Source: Liolophura sinensis (Eukaryota; Mollusca; Polyplacophora; Chitonida; Chitonidae). Taken from it: a DNA stretch of 64,000 bases. The notes beneath the pieces are model-generated. The model made no database searches. It was not told the origin of the DNA and worked only from the letters and a program-made list of their open reading frames with translations. The position numbers and the translations under genes are program-made. Positions 61,401 through 64,000 of this stretch are shown here, in pieces (position 1 is the first letter of the stretch; each line of letters begins with the position of its first letter). The stretch lies in NCBI RefSeq assembly GCF_032854445.1, contig NC_088298.1:4212160-4276159 (forward strand), written 5' to 3'.

Positions 61401-63602
61401 CTGACACTCAAAGTGTGAAATAGGCTACACCTGTACAAAGTATTTATTTATTTATTTATTTTTTTTTTTTGATTGGTGTTTTACGCCGTACTCAAGAATA
61501 TTTCACTTATACGACGGTGGCCAGCATTATGGTGGGTGGAAACCGGGCAGAGCCCGGGGGAAACCCACGACCATCCGCAGGTTGCTGGCAGACCTTCTCA
61601 CGTACGGCCGCCAGCATGAGCTGGACTTGAACTCACAGCGACCGCATTGGTGAGAGACTCCTGGGTCATTACGCTGCGCTAGCGCTTTAACCGATTGAGC
61701 CACGGAGGCCCCTATATTTATTTATTTAAGCTATAAATGTATGCATGAAAGTGCAGAGTTCATTTAGCTTTATTAGATGTACATTTGTGAACCCCATTTT
61801 AATAGCGTACAAGCATCTCATCACGGCTCCGATTTTACCAAACCATTTTAAAGGCTTGTTTACCCTAATACTTTTAATTTTTGGGACACCTGGTCTTCTG
61901 TTTTAGCCAATATACACGTACATTTAACTGCAGCAGGGATATTTAGTTTCTGTTTTTTCACATAGTTTGTCCATCTAATGAACAACATATTCATATCGCA
62001 GCTTTTCCAAAAGGCTCGTAAAGAAATGTAATTTTTTGCTTTCAGCACTAATAATATCTGTCCTAAAATTAGAAGAATTAGGGTATGCCTCAGGTGTGTC
62101 CCATATCCTCACCTGTGCTGAGACAGCTTTGCTGGATTCCCGTTCAGGCTTGGGCGGAAGTTTCCCTGTGTGAATCTTGTGGATGACGCGGACATGCTGG
62201 TGAAAACATTTACTGCTGCTGAAGGTTTTATCACACTTCCAGCAATAGGTGTTCTCCTGAAAATAACAATAAACTGATGAATTGGTTGATTGTTGGTGAA
62301 CATAAATATATTTCACTTATAATGGTGGCCGTCAATGTCTTAGGTGGGAGACACCACAGTGACAGTTATAAACACACTGGCCTTTGGCAAGTAAGTGATG
62401 AACTTTTCCACAAATCACACACAGACTTTCAAGTGACCTCAGACAAGCTTCCTGAGAATAGTGGATACAAGGGAAAACTCCTTCACCAAGGCTGGGATGA
62501 GCTCATGGTGCATTTCCCACGGCCATGCGATTGCGTTTATGATGAAGAATAAGAATTACAACTACGCCGGACTGTTTCAACTCACTGCATTTGATTCTAT
62601 AACGCACACATTAACCCAGAGCGAAAGGAAAAAGTCCCATTTTTCAACGTATCGGATAAGGACTTCCCGCTGAGCTAAACTGACGAAGTAGAATCACAGT
62701 TGTTAACATATGAGCCGTGGATACACTATAATGAAAGCGTTAAGTAATCGAAGTAAGTAATACAAACGCAAATTGCATGTCCGTGGAAACACGGCCTGCT
62801 ACATATTATTACATTATTAATTGAAAGAAAAGTATTTTAATTCCCTTGCCACAAATCTGCATCCTACCAACGGTTACAATTCAGAGCTACAGTGTATACA
62901 TGGGTGCTGCACTTGTTGTTTGGGCCACACAGATTTAAATAAAAATAAAAATGAAAAATGTAATAAAAATAAATACAACTGGAAAATCATCTAATTTGGC
63001 AGTCATGGGGACTGTTCCAACTATTGTTAGGGTTAAAGCTTGGAAATGTGATTGGAAAGCCTTGAAAAACATAAAAAAAACCCACTAGGATCAGACAAAG
63101 TCAAAAAAGTGGATTCTGGGGGGATTTTTTCATGTCAACACAAAATAAACTTCACGTCACCTTACAAAAGTTTTGTACTTAATGGCATTTTGAGACAAAA
63201 ATACATGTACAATGTATACGGAGTAGTTCACACTGTCTCACTTTCCTCTGAAAATTTTAAAAAAATAATAAAAATAAAGCCACATTCTTCAAAAATTAAT
63301 TAGATTATCATCAGCGTACCCAAATTCGAACAGTCTTAAGCCATAATTATTCAGTCATCTCAAAACTGGTCAAAAGTAAAAGCCACAAGGTTGTTTCGTT
63401 TTACCTTTTCAACATTCCGGCGAATGACGAGAACCCCAAGTTTGCGTCTGTGCACCCTGACGATGTGTTTGTAGCATGAGCGTCTGTCTTTGTAAATCAT
63501 CTGACACGACGGACACTGGTATGCATCCTCAACCTGCGCAACCTTCAGGCCACCTTCACCTGGTTTTGAACTCGTTTTTTGCTGGGGCTTGGAAACTGTC
63601 TG
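33118..63602 (-). CDS. Large multi-exon C2H2 zinc-finger gene, 5' end outside window
   Basis: I resolve twenty exons on the minus strand, from 63602 down to 33454, with a possible coding tail to 33118. Almost every exon starts and ends in phase 0. Exons 1-11 carry one finger each (CX2C-X12-HX3-4H; exon 5 has a variant first pair). Exons 12-14 and 16-19 carry a two-finger module, exon 15 carries only its second finger, and exon 20 is acidic and finger-free. That gives about 26 fingers and at least about 1,800 residues. Fingers are separated by long Ser/Lys/Pro/acidic linkers rather than TGEKP-type linkers. A nuclear DNA- or RNA-binding role is likely from the family, but no target or orthologue can be named. 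Start codon and promoter lie beyond 64000. Phase breaks occur around exons 3, 4, 6 and 20 and are described there. Confidence 0.85.
33454..34626 (-). CDS. Zinc-finger gene exon 20, acidic finger-free C-terminal exon
   Basis: 390 codons plus TAG from acceptor TACTTGCAG|TCTGCC, phase 0. It is rich in Glu, Asp, Ser, Gln and Asn, with no finger, so probably disordered. Near the middle is a 10-residue repeat of the type VEQTANVECD, about five copies, encoded by 30-bp DNA repeats at about 33945-34100. The frame ends at 33454, but coding-like sequence resumes at once in another frame. One extra base in the AAA run at 33472-33474 would join them. Confidence 0.8.
   Translation of the reverse strand, partial: SAKKSVTYDVSNLDKTSKQEQDSRENSDKATGDVSSEAEESDVDVDDKEEEPKPGTKNQMDPEKEPSGSVSSDQQEESKVNAEGQTDSGIAHGQKEKVSDVEEVTENVSNAEKCEANDERTESCSDNGGISVDEQANEACQENVELCKSEIPKEQPSMETPEGQGSNADVFVIRANEECVVEQTANVECVVEQTANVEWDVEQTANVECDVEQIANVECDVEQIANVDSSVDVPGGENEMSRENEERKENLSVDHTLATEKSMEQPCVKDQDRLNSSAHVDVQRSAESQTEGEELYEPVCSAYHDGLDSSPDLLRETKLLTDGEKVEKRFEELDGKCGAALDQGIGSAMEDGDAELPMEQDIPYHVKERDTLPSVSSEPMETVQFVGSLL
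34824..34968 (+). mobile_element. RUDI-like SINE fragment in intron 19
   Basis: Sense part from CCCTCATGCTGACTTCCTAT through CGGTTTCCTCCCACCATAAT to ACACACCAATAACC, then an A run. Opposite orientation to the host gene. Confidence 0.75.
34969..35040 (-). mobile_element. tRNA-like SINE head fragment
   Basis: On the minus strand, CATGCCTTAGTGGTTGAAGT and GCGGGTTCAATCCCAGCC look like A-box and B-box regions of a tRNA-derived head. It overlaps the end of the A run of the adjacent SINE and lies about 30 bp past the exon 19 donor. Confidence 0.45.
35070..35309 (-). CDS. Zinc-finger gene exon 19 (two fingers, last finger exon)
   Basis: 80 codons, phase 0 to 0. Acceptor TTATTCTTTAG|CCCAAG; donor CTGGCT|GTAAGT. 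It opens with PKPELPKPG. Fingers: YECPICSASFAHHKNMVQHR (HX4H) and YRCTVCKAGFSKRSYLDFHL (HX4H). Confidence 0.9.
35795..36290. repeat. Degenerate tandem repeat in intron 18
   Basis: Recurrent CAGGCAATACAGAATCAAAT, CCTACCCAGGCAATACGAC and ACATCGACATCAAACTCTG phrases with about 25- and 60-bp periods. It begins about 140 bp past the exon 18 GC donor. Confidence 0.82.
36431..36652 (-). CDS. Zinc-finger gene exon 18 (two fingers), GC donor
   Basis: 74 codons, phase 0 to 0. Acceptor CTATTACAG|CTTGAG; donor GAAAAG|GCAAGT, a GC donor with an otherwise perfect consensus. Without splicing the frame continues about 18 codons to a stop. Fingers: HVCSVCKAAFLNLSSIRHHV (HX4H) and FTCPHCDAGFMSQSYYRHHL (HX4H). 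The exon ends in a short acidic/Val stretch, like exon 16. Confidence 0.85.
37752..38873. repeat. 561-bp direct tandem duplication carrying a SINE
   Basis: Copy A (37752-38312) and copy B (38313-38873) are nearly identical. Each starts TACTGGTATGCTTCCCGATC and ends inside a RUDI-like SINE at CCACCATA. Only a few substitutions separate them, so the duplication is recent. Any open frame appears twice (for example minus strand 37835-38017 and 38396-38578). Confidence 0.92.
38101..38312 (+). mobile_element. RUDI-like SINE, 3' truncated by the tandem duplication
   Basis: Head and V-like block present. The sequence switches at CCACCATA into the start of duplication copy B. It carries an extra GTAATGTGAGTCA internal repeat, shared with the copy at 38662. 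Confidence 0.9.
38662..38948 (+). mobile_element. RUDI-like SINE, full length, parental copy of the duplication
   Basis: Complete with a (AAAT)n tail. An 11-bp target-site duplication, AACCTTACCTG, lies at 38650-38660 and 38949-38959. It shares the internal GTAATGTGAGTCA repeat with the truncated copy at 38101. Confidence 0.92.
39000..40079. other. Intron 17 sequence, nothing recognised
   Basis: No finger-coding sequence or repeat is seen between the SINE pair and the 41-bp array. Confidence 0.4.
40080..41456 (-). repeat. 41-bp minisatellite of splice-donor-like units, about 33 copies
   Basis: Minus-strand unit: CCCCTACACCAACACC(A/G) followed by GTAAGTGTTATGATAGGTCT and CAGA. The real exon 17 junction, CCTACACAG|GTAAGTG followed by TTATGATAGG, is one diverged unit at the array edge. 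Roughly 30 units keep GTAAGTG. The exonic part of the unit lies in the last codons of exon 17, so the array apparently arose by tandem duplication across the exon/intron boundary. Confidence 0.93.
41457..41675 (-). CDS. Zinc-finger gene exon 17 (two fingers), donor fused to a 41-bp array
   Basis: 73 codons, phase 0 to 0, the same length as exon 16. Acceptor CTCATTTCAG|AAAACG; donor CTACACAG|GTAAGTG. Fingers: ECDICGAKFFCKKSLRPHKL (HX4H) and HCSECPAGFTTVLYLCQHLK (HX4H). The last codons and the donor are homologous to the first units of the 1.4-kb array that fills the start of the next intron. Confidence 0.92.
42027..42245 (-). CDS. Zinc-finger gene exon 16 (two fingers)
   Basis: 73 codons, phase 0 to 0. 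Acceptor TTATCCCCAG|TTTATG; donor GTCAAG|GTAAGG. Fingers: YRCQVCGSLFKLHKSLREHH (HX4H) and CHVCGARFKTHSYLLYHLNR (HX4H, followed by HG). Confidence 0.92.
42376..42503 (-). mobile_element. RUDI-like SINE fragment in intron 15
   Basis: An A-rich stretch, then CGGCGTACTCAAGAATATTT through GGTGGGAGGAAACTG. Head missing. Confidence 0.75.
42485..42790. repeat. Copy 1 of a 215-bp dispersed duplication with 20-bp repeat core
   Basis: Shares CCTAACATGCCTGA, AGAATTGTGCATGTAGCAAG and ACTAATAATCCGCTTTGCTA with 44945-45160. The unit resembles TTGCTACATTGGAAATTTCC, which is expanded at 45165-45480. Confidence 0.75.
42791..43871. other. Intron 15 sequence, nothing recognised
   Basis: No additional finger exon is visible. 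Confidence 0.4.
43872..44150 (-). CDS. Zinc-finger gene exon 15 (second finger of the module only)
   Basis: 93 codons, phase 0 to 0. Acceptor GACGTTGCAG|AGAAAT; donor TTGAAG|GTGTGA, followed in frame by TGA if unspliced. The only finger, YTCPFCTVGFRTMFYLRYHL with HX4H then GIDD, matches finger 2 of the module. A preceding finger is absent and I see none nearby, so half the module is lost or sits in an unfound exon. Confidence 0.82.
44450..44825. repeat. Minisatellite, about 19-bp unit, about 19 copies
   Basis: Units GGCCTGCTTCCTATTTATG and GGCCTGTTTCCATTTATG alternate. Phe/Leu/Gly-rich open frames across it are artefacts. Confidence 0.92.
44945..45480. repeat. Copy 2 of the dispersed duplication plus expanded 20-bp array
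   Basis: 44945-45160 matches 42485-42700. From 45165 the 20-bp unit CTTTGCTACACTTGGAATGT is expanded to about 15 copies, several of them identical near 45335-45415. Confidence 0.88.
45481..47617. other. Intron 14 sequence, nothing recognised
   Basis: No finger-coding exon found on the minus strand. Two diverged copies of an approximately 110-bp sequence lie near 46960-47060 and 47080-47170, sharing CAGTTGA-TAGA and a TTTTGTTGC or TATTGTTGC phrase. Otherwise unassigned. Confidence 0.4.
47618..47847 (-). mobile_element. RUDI-like SINE, diverged near-full copy
   Basis: Reverse copy from TTTTATTTCATTGGTATTTT to CACTGAGGCCCC, with many changes and small deletions. It ends about 50 bp from the exon 14 donor. 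Confidence 0.75.
47901..48164 (-). CDS. Zinc-finger gene exon 14 (two fingers)
   Basis: 88 codons, phase 0 to 0. Acceptor TTTTTCCAG|CGACCA; donor GATAAG|GTAGGC. Fingers: YQCKNCGALFQTLRSLVQHQ (HX4H) and HRCPKCPAGFRTRVYLNYHC (HX4H, followed by HG). It is a textbook copy of the two-finger module, followed by a Thr/Glu/Pro linker. Confidence 0.92.
48165..48842. other. Intron 13 sequence, nothing recognised
   Basis: Low-complexity T runs near 48230 and 48295. GACAGCGTTGTTGTTGTTC occurs twice, near 48510 and 48690. Confidence 0.4.
48843..49316 (-). CDS. Zinc-finger gene exon 13 (two fingers, long linker with possible SUMO sites)
   Basis: 158 codons, phase 0 to 0. Acceptor GTCTGACAG|AAACAG; donor GGACAG|GTGAGT. 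Fingers: YKCEVCKESFSQLDTLVRHH (HX4H) and HTCKFCRATFRTLNYLRYHI (HX4H). The linker contains IKTE and VKTE, both of the psi-K-x-E SUMO consensus, and ends in a Ser/Glu/Gly-rich stretch. The first finger pair is preceded by the acidic EEGE. Confidence 0.9.
49508..49600 (-). mobile_element. Diverged SINE-tail fragment in intron 12
   Basis: CACCATATTCAAGAATTTTT and CGCTTATACAATGGTGATCA followed by TTTTATGGGTGGAAA resemble the SINE 3' region. Confidence 0.5.
49880..50515. repeat. 146-bp tandem repeat, about 4 copies, in intron 12
   Basis: CTCTACATGTGTGGCAACCC recurs at 50171, 50317 and 50463, which is 146 bp apart, with near-identical units and a more diverged copy at the left edge. Confidence 0.93.
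51140..51250 (-). repeat. 22-bp tandem repeat with donor-like core, about 5 copies
   Basis: Plus-strand unit CACATTTACCTGTCATGTACAT. On the minus strand each unit holds GACAG|GTAAATG, a donor-like site. The array starts about 57 bp past the exon 12 donor (CACAG|GTAGGA). Confidence 0.88.
51308..51514 (-). CDS. Zinc-finger gene exon 12 (two degenerate fingers)
   Basis: 69 codons, phase 0 to 0. Acceptor TATCTCCAG|GGCCTA; donor CCACAG|GTAGGA. The first finger, YVCPICNCGFWLANSLLRHQ, lacks the second His. The second, CKKCGAGFRSCQALSVHYAE, ends HX4C and so is C2HC. This is the same two-finger module as exons 13, 14 and 16-19, with altered ligands. A SINE head fragment ends about 12 bp upstream of the acceptor. 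Confidence 0.85.
51526..51591 (-). mobile_element. SINE head fragment next to the exon 12 acceptor
   Basis: Minus-strand tRNA-like head from AGGGCCTCCATGACA to ACCCAGGAGCCTCTC. It ends about 12 bp before the exon 12 acceptor, so part of the pyrimidine-rich acceptor context comes from the SINE. Confidence 0.75.
51690..51830 (-). mobile_element. RUDI-like SINE fragment in intron 11
   Basis: Reverse tail with a T-rich insertion, then ACTCAAGAATATTTCACTTA to ATCCGCAGGTTTCTGGC. Head missing. Confidence 0.8.
51966..52388 (-). CDS. Zinc-finger gene exon 11 (one finger, long Ser/Pro linker)
   Basis: 141 codons, phase 0 to 0. Acceptor TTTAAATAG|ATTTTG; donor GGCATT|GTGAGT, which lacks the usual exonic AG. 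The finger is PCLTCIRSRLLLRAINRHCG with HX4H. About 100 residues follow, rich in Ser, Lys, Pro and Thr with repeated KSP motifs, probably disordered and open to phosphorylation. A TA microsatellite lies just upstream of the acceptor, at about 52401-52424. Confidence 0.82.
52425..52578 (-). mobile_element. Old SINE-like copy of a related family
   Basis: TTTATGCAATTGATGTTTAA, TTTTCACTTACATGTATATG, GGCAACCAG and GGCAGGTTACTGACAAACTT follow the SINE layout with heavy divergence. It resembles the copy at 62285-62420 more than the main family. Confidence 0.5.
52579..53896. other. Intron 10 sequence, short direct duplication only
   Basis: A roughly 40-bp direct repeat (GGAGATTTTTAAGAGGCTTT and CCGTAATCATCTG) lies at about 53518-53595. 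No exon is seen. Confidence 0.5.
53897..54025 (-). CDS. Zinc-finger gene exon 10 (one finger)
   Basis: 43 codons, phase 0 to 0. Acceptor TTTGCCCAG|AGCACG; donor GCCCAG|GTGAGT. The finger is NECPLCVKFIVRTRELRRHL with HX4H. Confidence 0.9.
54092..54372. repeat. 65-bp tandem repeat, about 4 copies, in intron 9
   Basis: GGCTTCATCGCTACGACATG recurs at 54121, 54186, 54251 and 54316. The 65-bp units are identical or nearly so, so the expansion is recent. Confidence 0.95.
54411..54530 (-). mobile_element. Diverged SINE-tail fragment
   Basis: TGATGGATTAATGTTTAGTG, CTCAAGAAACTTTCACTTAG and ATAATGGCAATCGCTATTAT follow the SINE 3' layout. Confidence 0.45.
54921..55100 (-). CDS. Zinc-finger gene exon 9 (one finger)
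   Basis: 60 codons, phase 0 to 0. Acceptor TATTTCAG|AACACT; donor AAAGGG|GTAAGC. The finger is FKCRICDRAYSSLGNVTRHM with HX4H. The linker is rich in Pro/Gly/Thr/Ser. Confidence 0.9.
55198..55330 (-). mobile_element. RUDI-like SINE fragment in intron 8
   Basis: Reverse tail TTTATTTGTTTATCTGATTG through GGTGGGAGGAAACTGGGCAG to ACCCATGACCATCC. Head missing. Confidence 0.8.
55516..55624 (-). mobile_element. 5'-truncated SINE with 13-bp target-site duplication
   Basis: GTTGTTTTTACGCCATATGC to CACGACCATCGGCAGG, flanked by TTTTCTTTTCAAT at 55503-55515 and 55625-55637. Confidence 0.85.
56083..56208 (-). CDS. Zinc-finger gene exon 8 (one finger)
   Basis: 42 codons, phase 0 to 0. Acceptor TTTCATCAG|ATTCGG; donor GTGAAG|GTAGGT. 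The finger is YTCPRCGEWFPDFVNLRRH with HX4H, preceded by a basic RNARRRP stretch. Confidence 0.9.
56379..56472 (-). mobile_element. SINE-tail fragment in intron 7
   Basis: TTTATTTATTTATGCCTTGC through GTTTTACGCCCTACTTAAGA to GCCAGCATTATGATGGTGG. The rest is missing. Confidence 0.7.
56568..56834 (+). mobile_element. RUDI-like SINE, full length, antisense to host gene
   Basis: Sense on the plus strand, from GGGCCTCCGTGGCTCAGATG to the AATAAATAATAAA tail. An imperfect 14-bp duplication, CTCTTTTCAGAAGC / CTCTTCTCAGAAAC, lies at 56554-56567 and 56835-56848. Confidence 0.9.
56950..57057 (-). CDS. Zinc-finger gene exon 7 (one finger)
   Basis: 36 codons, phase 0 to 0. Acceptor GTTTTACCAG|GTTTTG; donor TCCAAG|GTAAAG. 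It is little more than the finger itself (TKCKVCPKEFETETSMRKHY, HX4H). It is among the shortest exons, and the finger runs almost from boundary to boundary. Confidence 0.88.
57418..57545 (-). mobile_element. SINE fragment in intron 6
   Basis: ATTAATTTATTTATTTCATT through GCTGTACTCAAGAATATTTC to GGCAGAGCCCCTTAG. Head missing. Confidence 0.75.
57553..58392 (-). repeat. 69-bp / 138-bp higher-order array seeded at the exon 6 donor
   Basis: Two types of half unit, about 69-70 bp each, alternate. One has CTTGTTTTATCAGGGTTGAA, the other TTTGTCTTTCGAACACTGAT, and both then run CCTTGCA...CAAACAGCT...CTAGCTTT. The edge unit at about 58350-58392 carries the real exon 6 junction (GCTTACCCCTTGTCTTTCAG on the plus strand). 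Internal units mostly have mutated donors (GCTTAGCC, CTTTCCCC). Confidence 0.9.
58372..58475 (-). CDS. Zinc-finger gene exon 6 (one finger), donor at the edge of a repeat array
   Basis: 104 bp. Acceptor AAATTTCAG|ACGTTT, phase 0; donor GACAAGGG|GTAAGC, which gives exit phase 2. The finger is FTCERCGRRYATRATLQRHK with HX4H. Exon 7 enters in phase 0, so this junction fails by one base. One more G in the GGGG run at the donor would match the AAAGGG|GTAAGC donor of exon 9. The last 20-30 bp resemble units of the 69-bp array that follows in the intron. Confidence 0.75.
58476..58908. other. Intron 5 sequence, nothing recognised
   Basis: AT-rich, no exon or repeat seen. Confidence 0.4.
58909..59163 (-). 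CDS. Zinc-finger gene exon 5 (one variant finger, acidic tail)
   Basis: 85 codons, phase 0 to 0. Acceptor CCCTGACCAG|AGCACG; donor GATAAG|GTGAGT. The finger reads CYTCKCGERFTDFAHLMKH with HX4H. Its usable first Cys pair is CX4C or CX1C, not the usual CX2C. The last 50 residues are almost all Glu/Asp/Gln/Ser/Lys (EEESKEDQEENQEEEG). The STPK entry resembles the STPA entry of exon 10. Confidence 0.85.
59286..59480 (-). mobile_element. RUDI-like SINE with internal deletion
   Basis: A long T run, tail and V-like block are present. After CACTTACGGCTGTG it jumps straight to CTAGCGCGCTAACCGACTGA, so roughly 80 bp of the middle is missing. The target-site duplication is AAAGGTGTCTTGA / AAAGGTGTTTTGA at 59273-59285 and 59481-59493. 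Confidence 0.88.
59790..60026 (-). CDS. Zinc-finger gene exon 4 (one finger, acidic tail), boundaries uncertain
   Basis: The finger is LFCRQCGQRYSNLANLKRHQ with HX3H. A tail rich in Glu/Ser repeats (TESESE, TGETESE) follows. With acceptor ATCACAG|TCCAG and donor GAGAAG|GTGAAA the exon is 237 bp and the finger is in phase 1 at both ends. That does not match the phase 0 ends of neighbouring exons. A second AG five bases on (TCCAG|CAGAGG) would give phase 0 entry but leaves exit phase 1. A missing micro-exon or an indel in the repetitive tail would explain this. Confidence 0.65.
60027..60768. other. Intron 3 sequence, nothing recognised
   Basis: No exon or repeat seen apart from a short (CA)n near 60425-60440. 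Confidence 0.4.
60769..60977 (-). CDS. Zinc-finger gene exon 3 (one finger), probable 1-bp frame break
   Basis: 209 bp. Acceptor ACAATAG|GGTGCG; donor TTCACCA|GTAAGC. The finger (LKCSRCQELC...LLLHVRDKH, CX2C-X12-HX4H) is in phase with the acceptor. The Ser/Thr/Glu linker typical of this gene (VERTPTKDSSAES...) lies in another frame, which reaches the donor in phase 0. One missing base in the CCCC run at 60866-60869 would restore a single frame. It could be a sequencing error or a real mutation. Confidence 0.7.
60978..61439. other. Intron 2 sequence, nothing recognised
   Basis: AT-rich intron sequence. Confidence 0.4.
61440..61713 (-). mobile_element. RUDI-like SINE, full length, well conserved
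   Basis: Reverse copy from (TTTA)n and a T run to the head CACGGAGGCCCC, with a small deletion between CGTACGGCCG and CCAGCATGAG. It is followed by TATATTTATTTATTT, which may be the second half of a target-site duplication in similar sequence. Confidence 0.9.
62113..62256 (-). CDS. Zinc-finger gene exon 2 (one finger)
   Basis: 48 codons, phase 0 to 0. Acceptor TTATTTTCAG|GAGAAC; donor GCACAG|GTGAGG. The finger begins at residue 5 (YCWKCDKTFSSSKCFHQH, then HX4H) and is followed by a Pro/Lys/Glu/Ser linker. Confidence 0.9.
62285..62420 (-). mobile_element. Old SINE-like copy in intron 1
   Basis: AAATATATTTCACTTATAAT, GGTGGCCGTCAATGTCTTAG and GGCAAGTAAGTGATGAACTT follow the SINE layout. It shares GACACCACAGTG- and GGCCTTTGGCAAG-like phrases with the copy at 52425-52578. 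Confidence 0.45.
62421..63404. other. Intron 1 sequence, nothing recognised
   Basis: Low-complexity AT-rich sequence. Short open frames have no support. Confidence 0.4.
63405..63602 (-). CDS. Zinc-finger gene exon 1 in window (one finger)
   Basis: 66 codons, phase 0 to 0. Acceptor CTCTTCAG|CAGACAG; donor GAAAAG|GTAAAAC. The finger is YQCPSCQMIY...CYKHIVRVH (CX2C-X12-HX4H), preceded by a Gln/Lys/Ser/Pro linker and followed by a basic stretch. No Met start is seen, and the acceptor implies further upstream exons beyond the window. Confidence 0.85.
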
Positions 63603-64000
63603 CTGAAGAGTTGATTGAATGGTTGCTAAACAGTTGACAGTTTCTTGATTTCATAATGAAACAGTTTCAAAACATTTCACCAAAATTAGTTCCAAATTTT
63701 CTCAAATAATTTACACAATTTTCCATATTTTATAATATATTTTACTGAGCTTTTGTCAAAATTATCTTGATATTATAACACAATTAAAATATTCAGTTAA
63801 TTGGTCTGATTTTTGGTTGATTGGTTAACGAATTTAATATTTTACTGAAAATGAAAACCACTTTCAAGTGAACTACAATAATTGTTTGTAGAATTCATAA
63901 TAAACTGAATGTACCAAATATTTATCAAAATTATTCCCACATTTTATAACATATTTCACACCTTTTTTCATATTTTTCAATATGCTTAACCGAACAATCG
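63603..64000. other. Intron upstream of the first visible exon
   Basis: AT-rich sequence with recurrent TTTTATAA..ATATTT and CACCAAAATTAGTTCCAAAT-like phrases. No exon seen before the window edge. Confidence 0.4.

Noticed and set aside
33454..63602. A lola-like locus with alternative terminal finger exons
   Set aside because: Each finger exon has a phase-matched donor and no stop or poly(A) signal of its own, so serial splicing into one long protein fits better. Alternative inclusion remains possible.

Overview
The window is nuclear DNA of a large, repeat-rich animal genome. It is AT-rich, its genes have introns, and it carries roughly 30 copies or fragments of one tRNA-headed SINE. That SINE has a V-SINE-like central block, a tail ending near 'GTAAAACACCAATCAAATAAATA', and resembles the RUDI family described from molluscs. 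Dense minisatellites and C2H2 zinc-finger coding sequence complete the picture. A marine lophotrochozoan, most likely a mollusc, fits best; this is inference from the repeats, and the species is not identified.

Layout. About 1-22 kb is a gene-poor repeat field: SINEs, arrays with 13- to 77-bp units, and a dispersed element whose ends carry a 48-bp unit. At 22.67-24.31 kb (+) lies a single long coding exon for a six-finger C2H2 protein, followed by poly(A) signals. About 24.6-33 kb is mostly repeats. From 33.1 to 63.6 kb (-) runs one long gene whose 5' end is outside the window. I resolve 20 exons. Eleven 5' exons carry one C2H2 finger each, seven exons carry a two-finger module, one carries only the second half of that module, and an acidic finger-free exon ends the gene. 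The two genes are convergent.

What stands out. Most exons of the large gene start and end in phase 0, so single exons could be skipped or duplicated without breaking frame. Total: about 26 fingers and at least about 1,800 residues. Two exons are followed directly by minisatellites built from their own exon/intron junction. The 41-bp array at 40.08-41.46 kb repeats a GTAAGTG-like donor about 30 times. One exon uses a GC donor. Several exons show single-base phase breaks, three of them at short homopolymers, which points to assembly errors or recent decay.

Both zinc-finger products are predicted to be nuclear DNA- or RNA-binding regulators. No operon-like or prokaryotic features are present, and I found no structural RNA genes beyond tRNA-like SINE heads.
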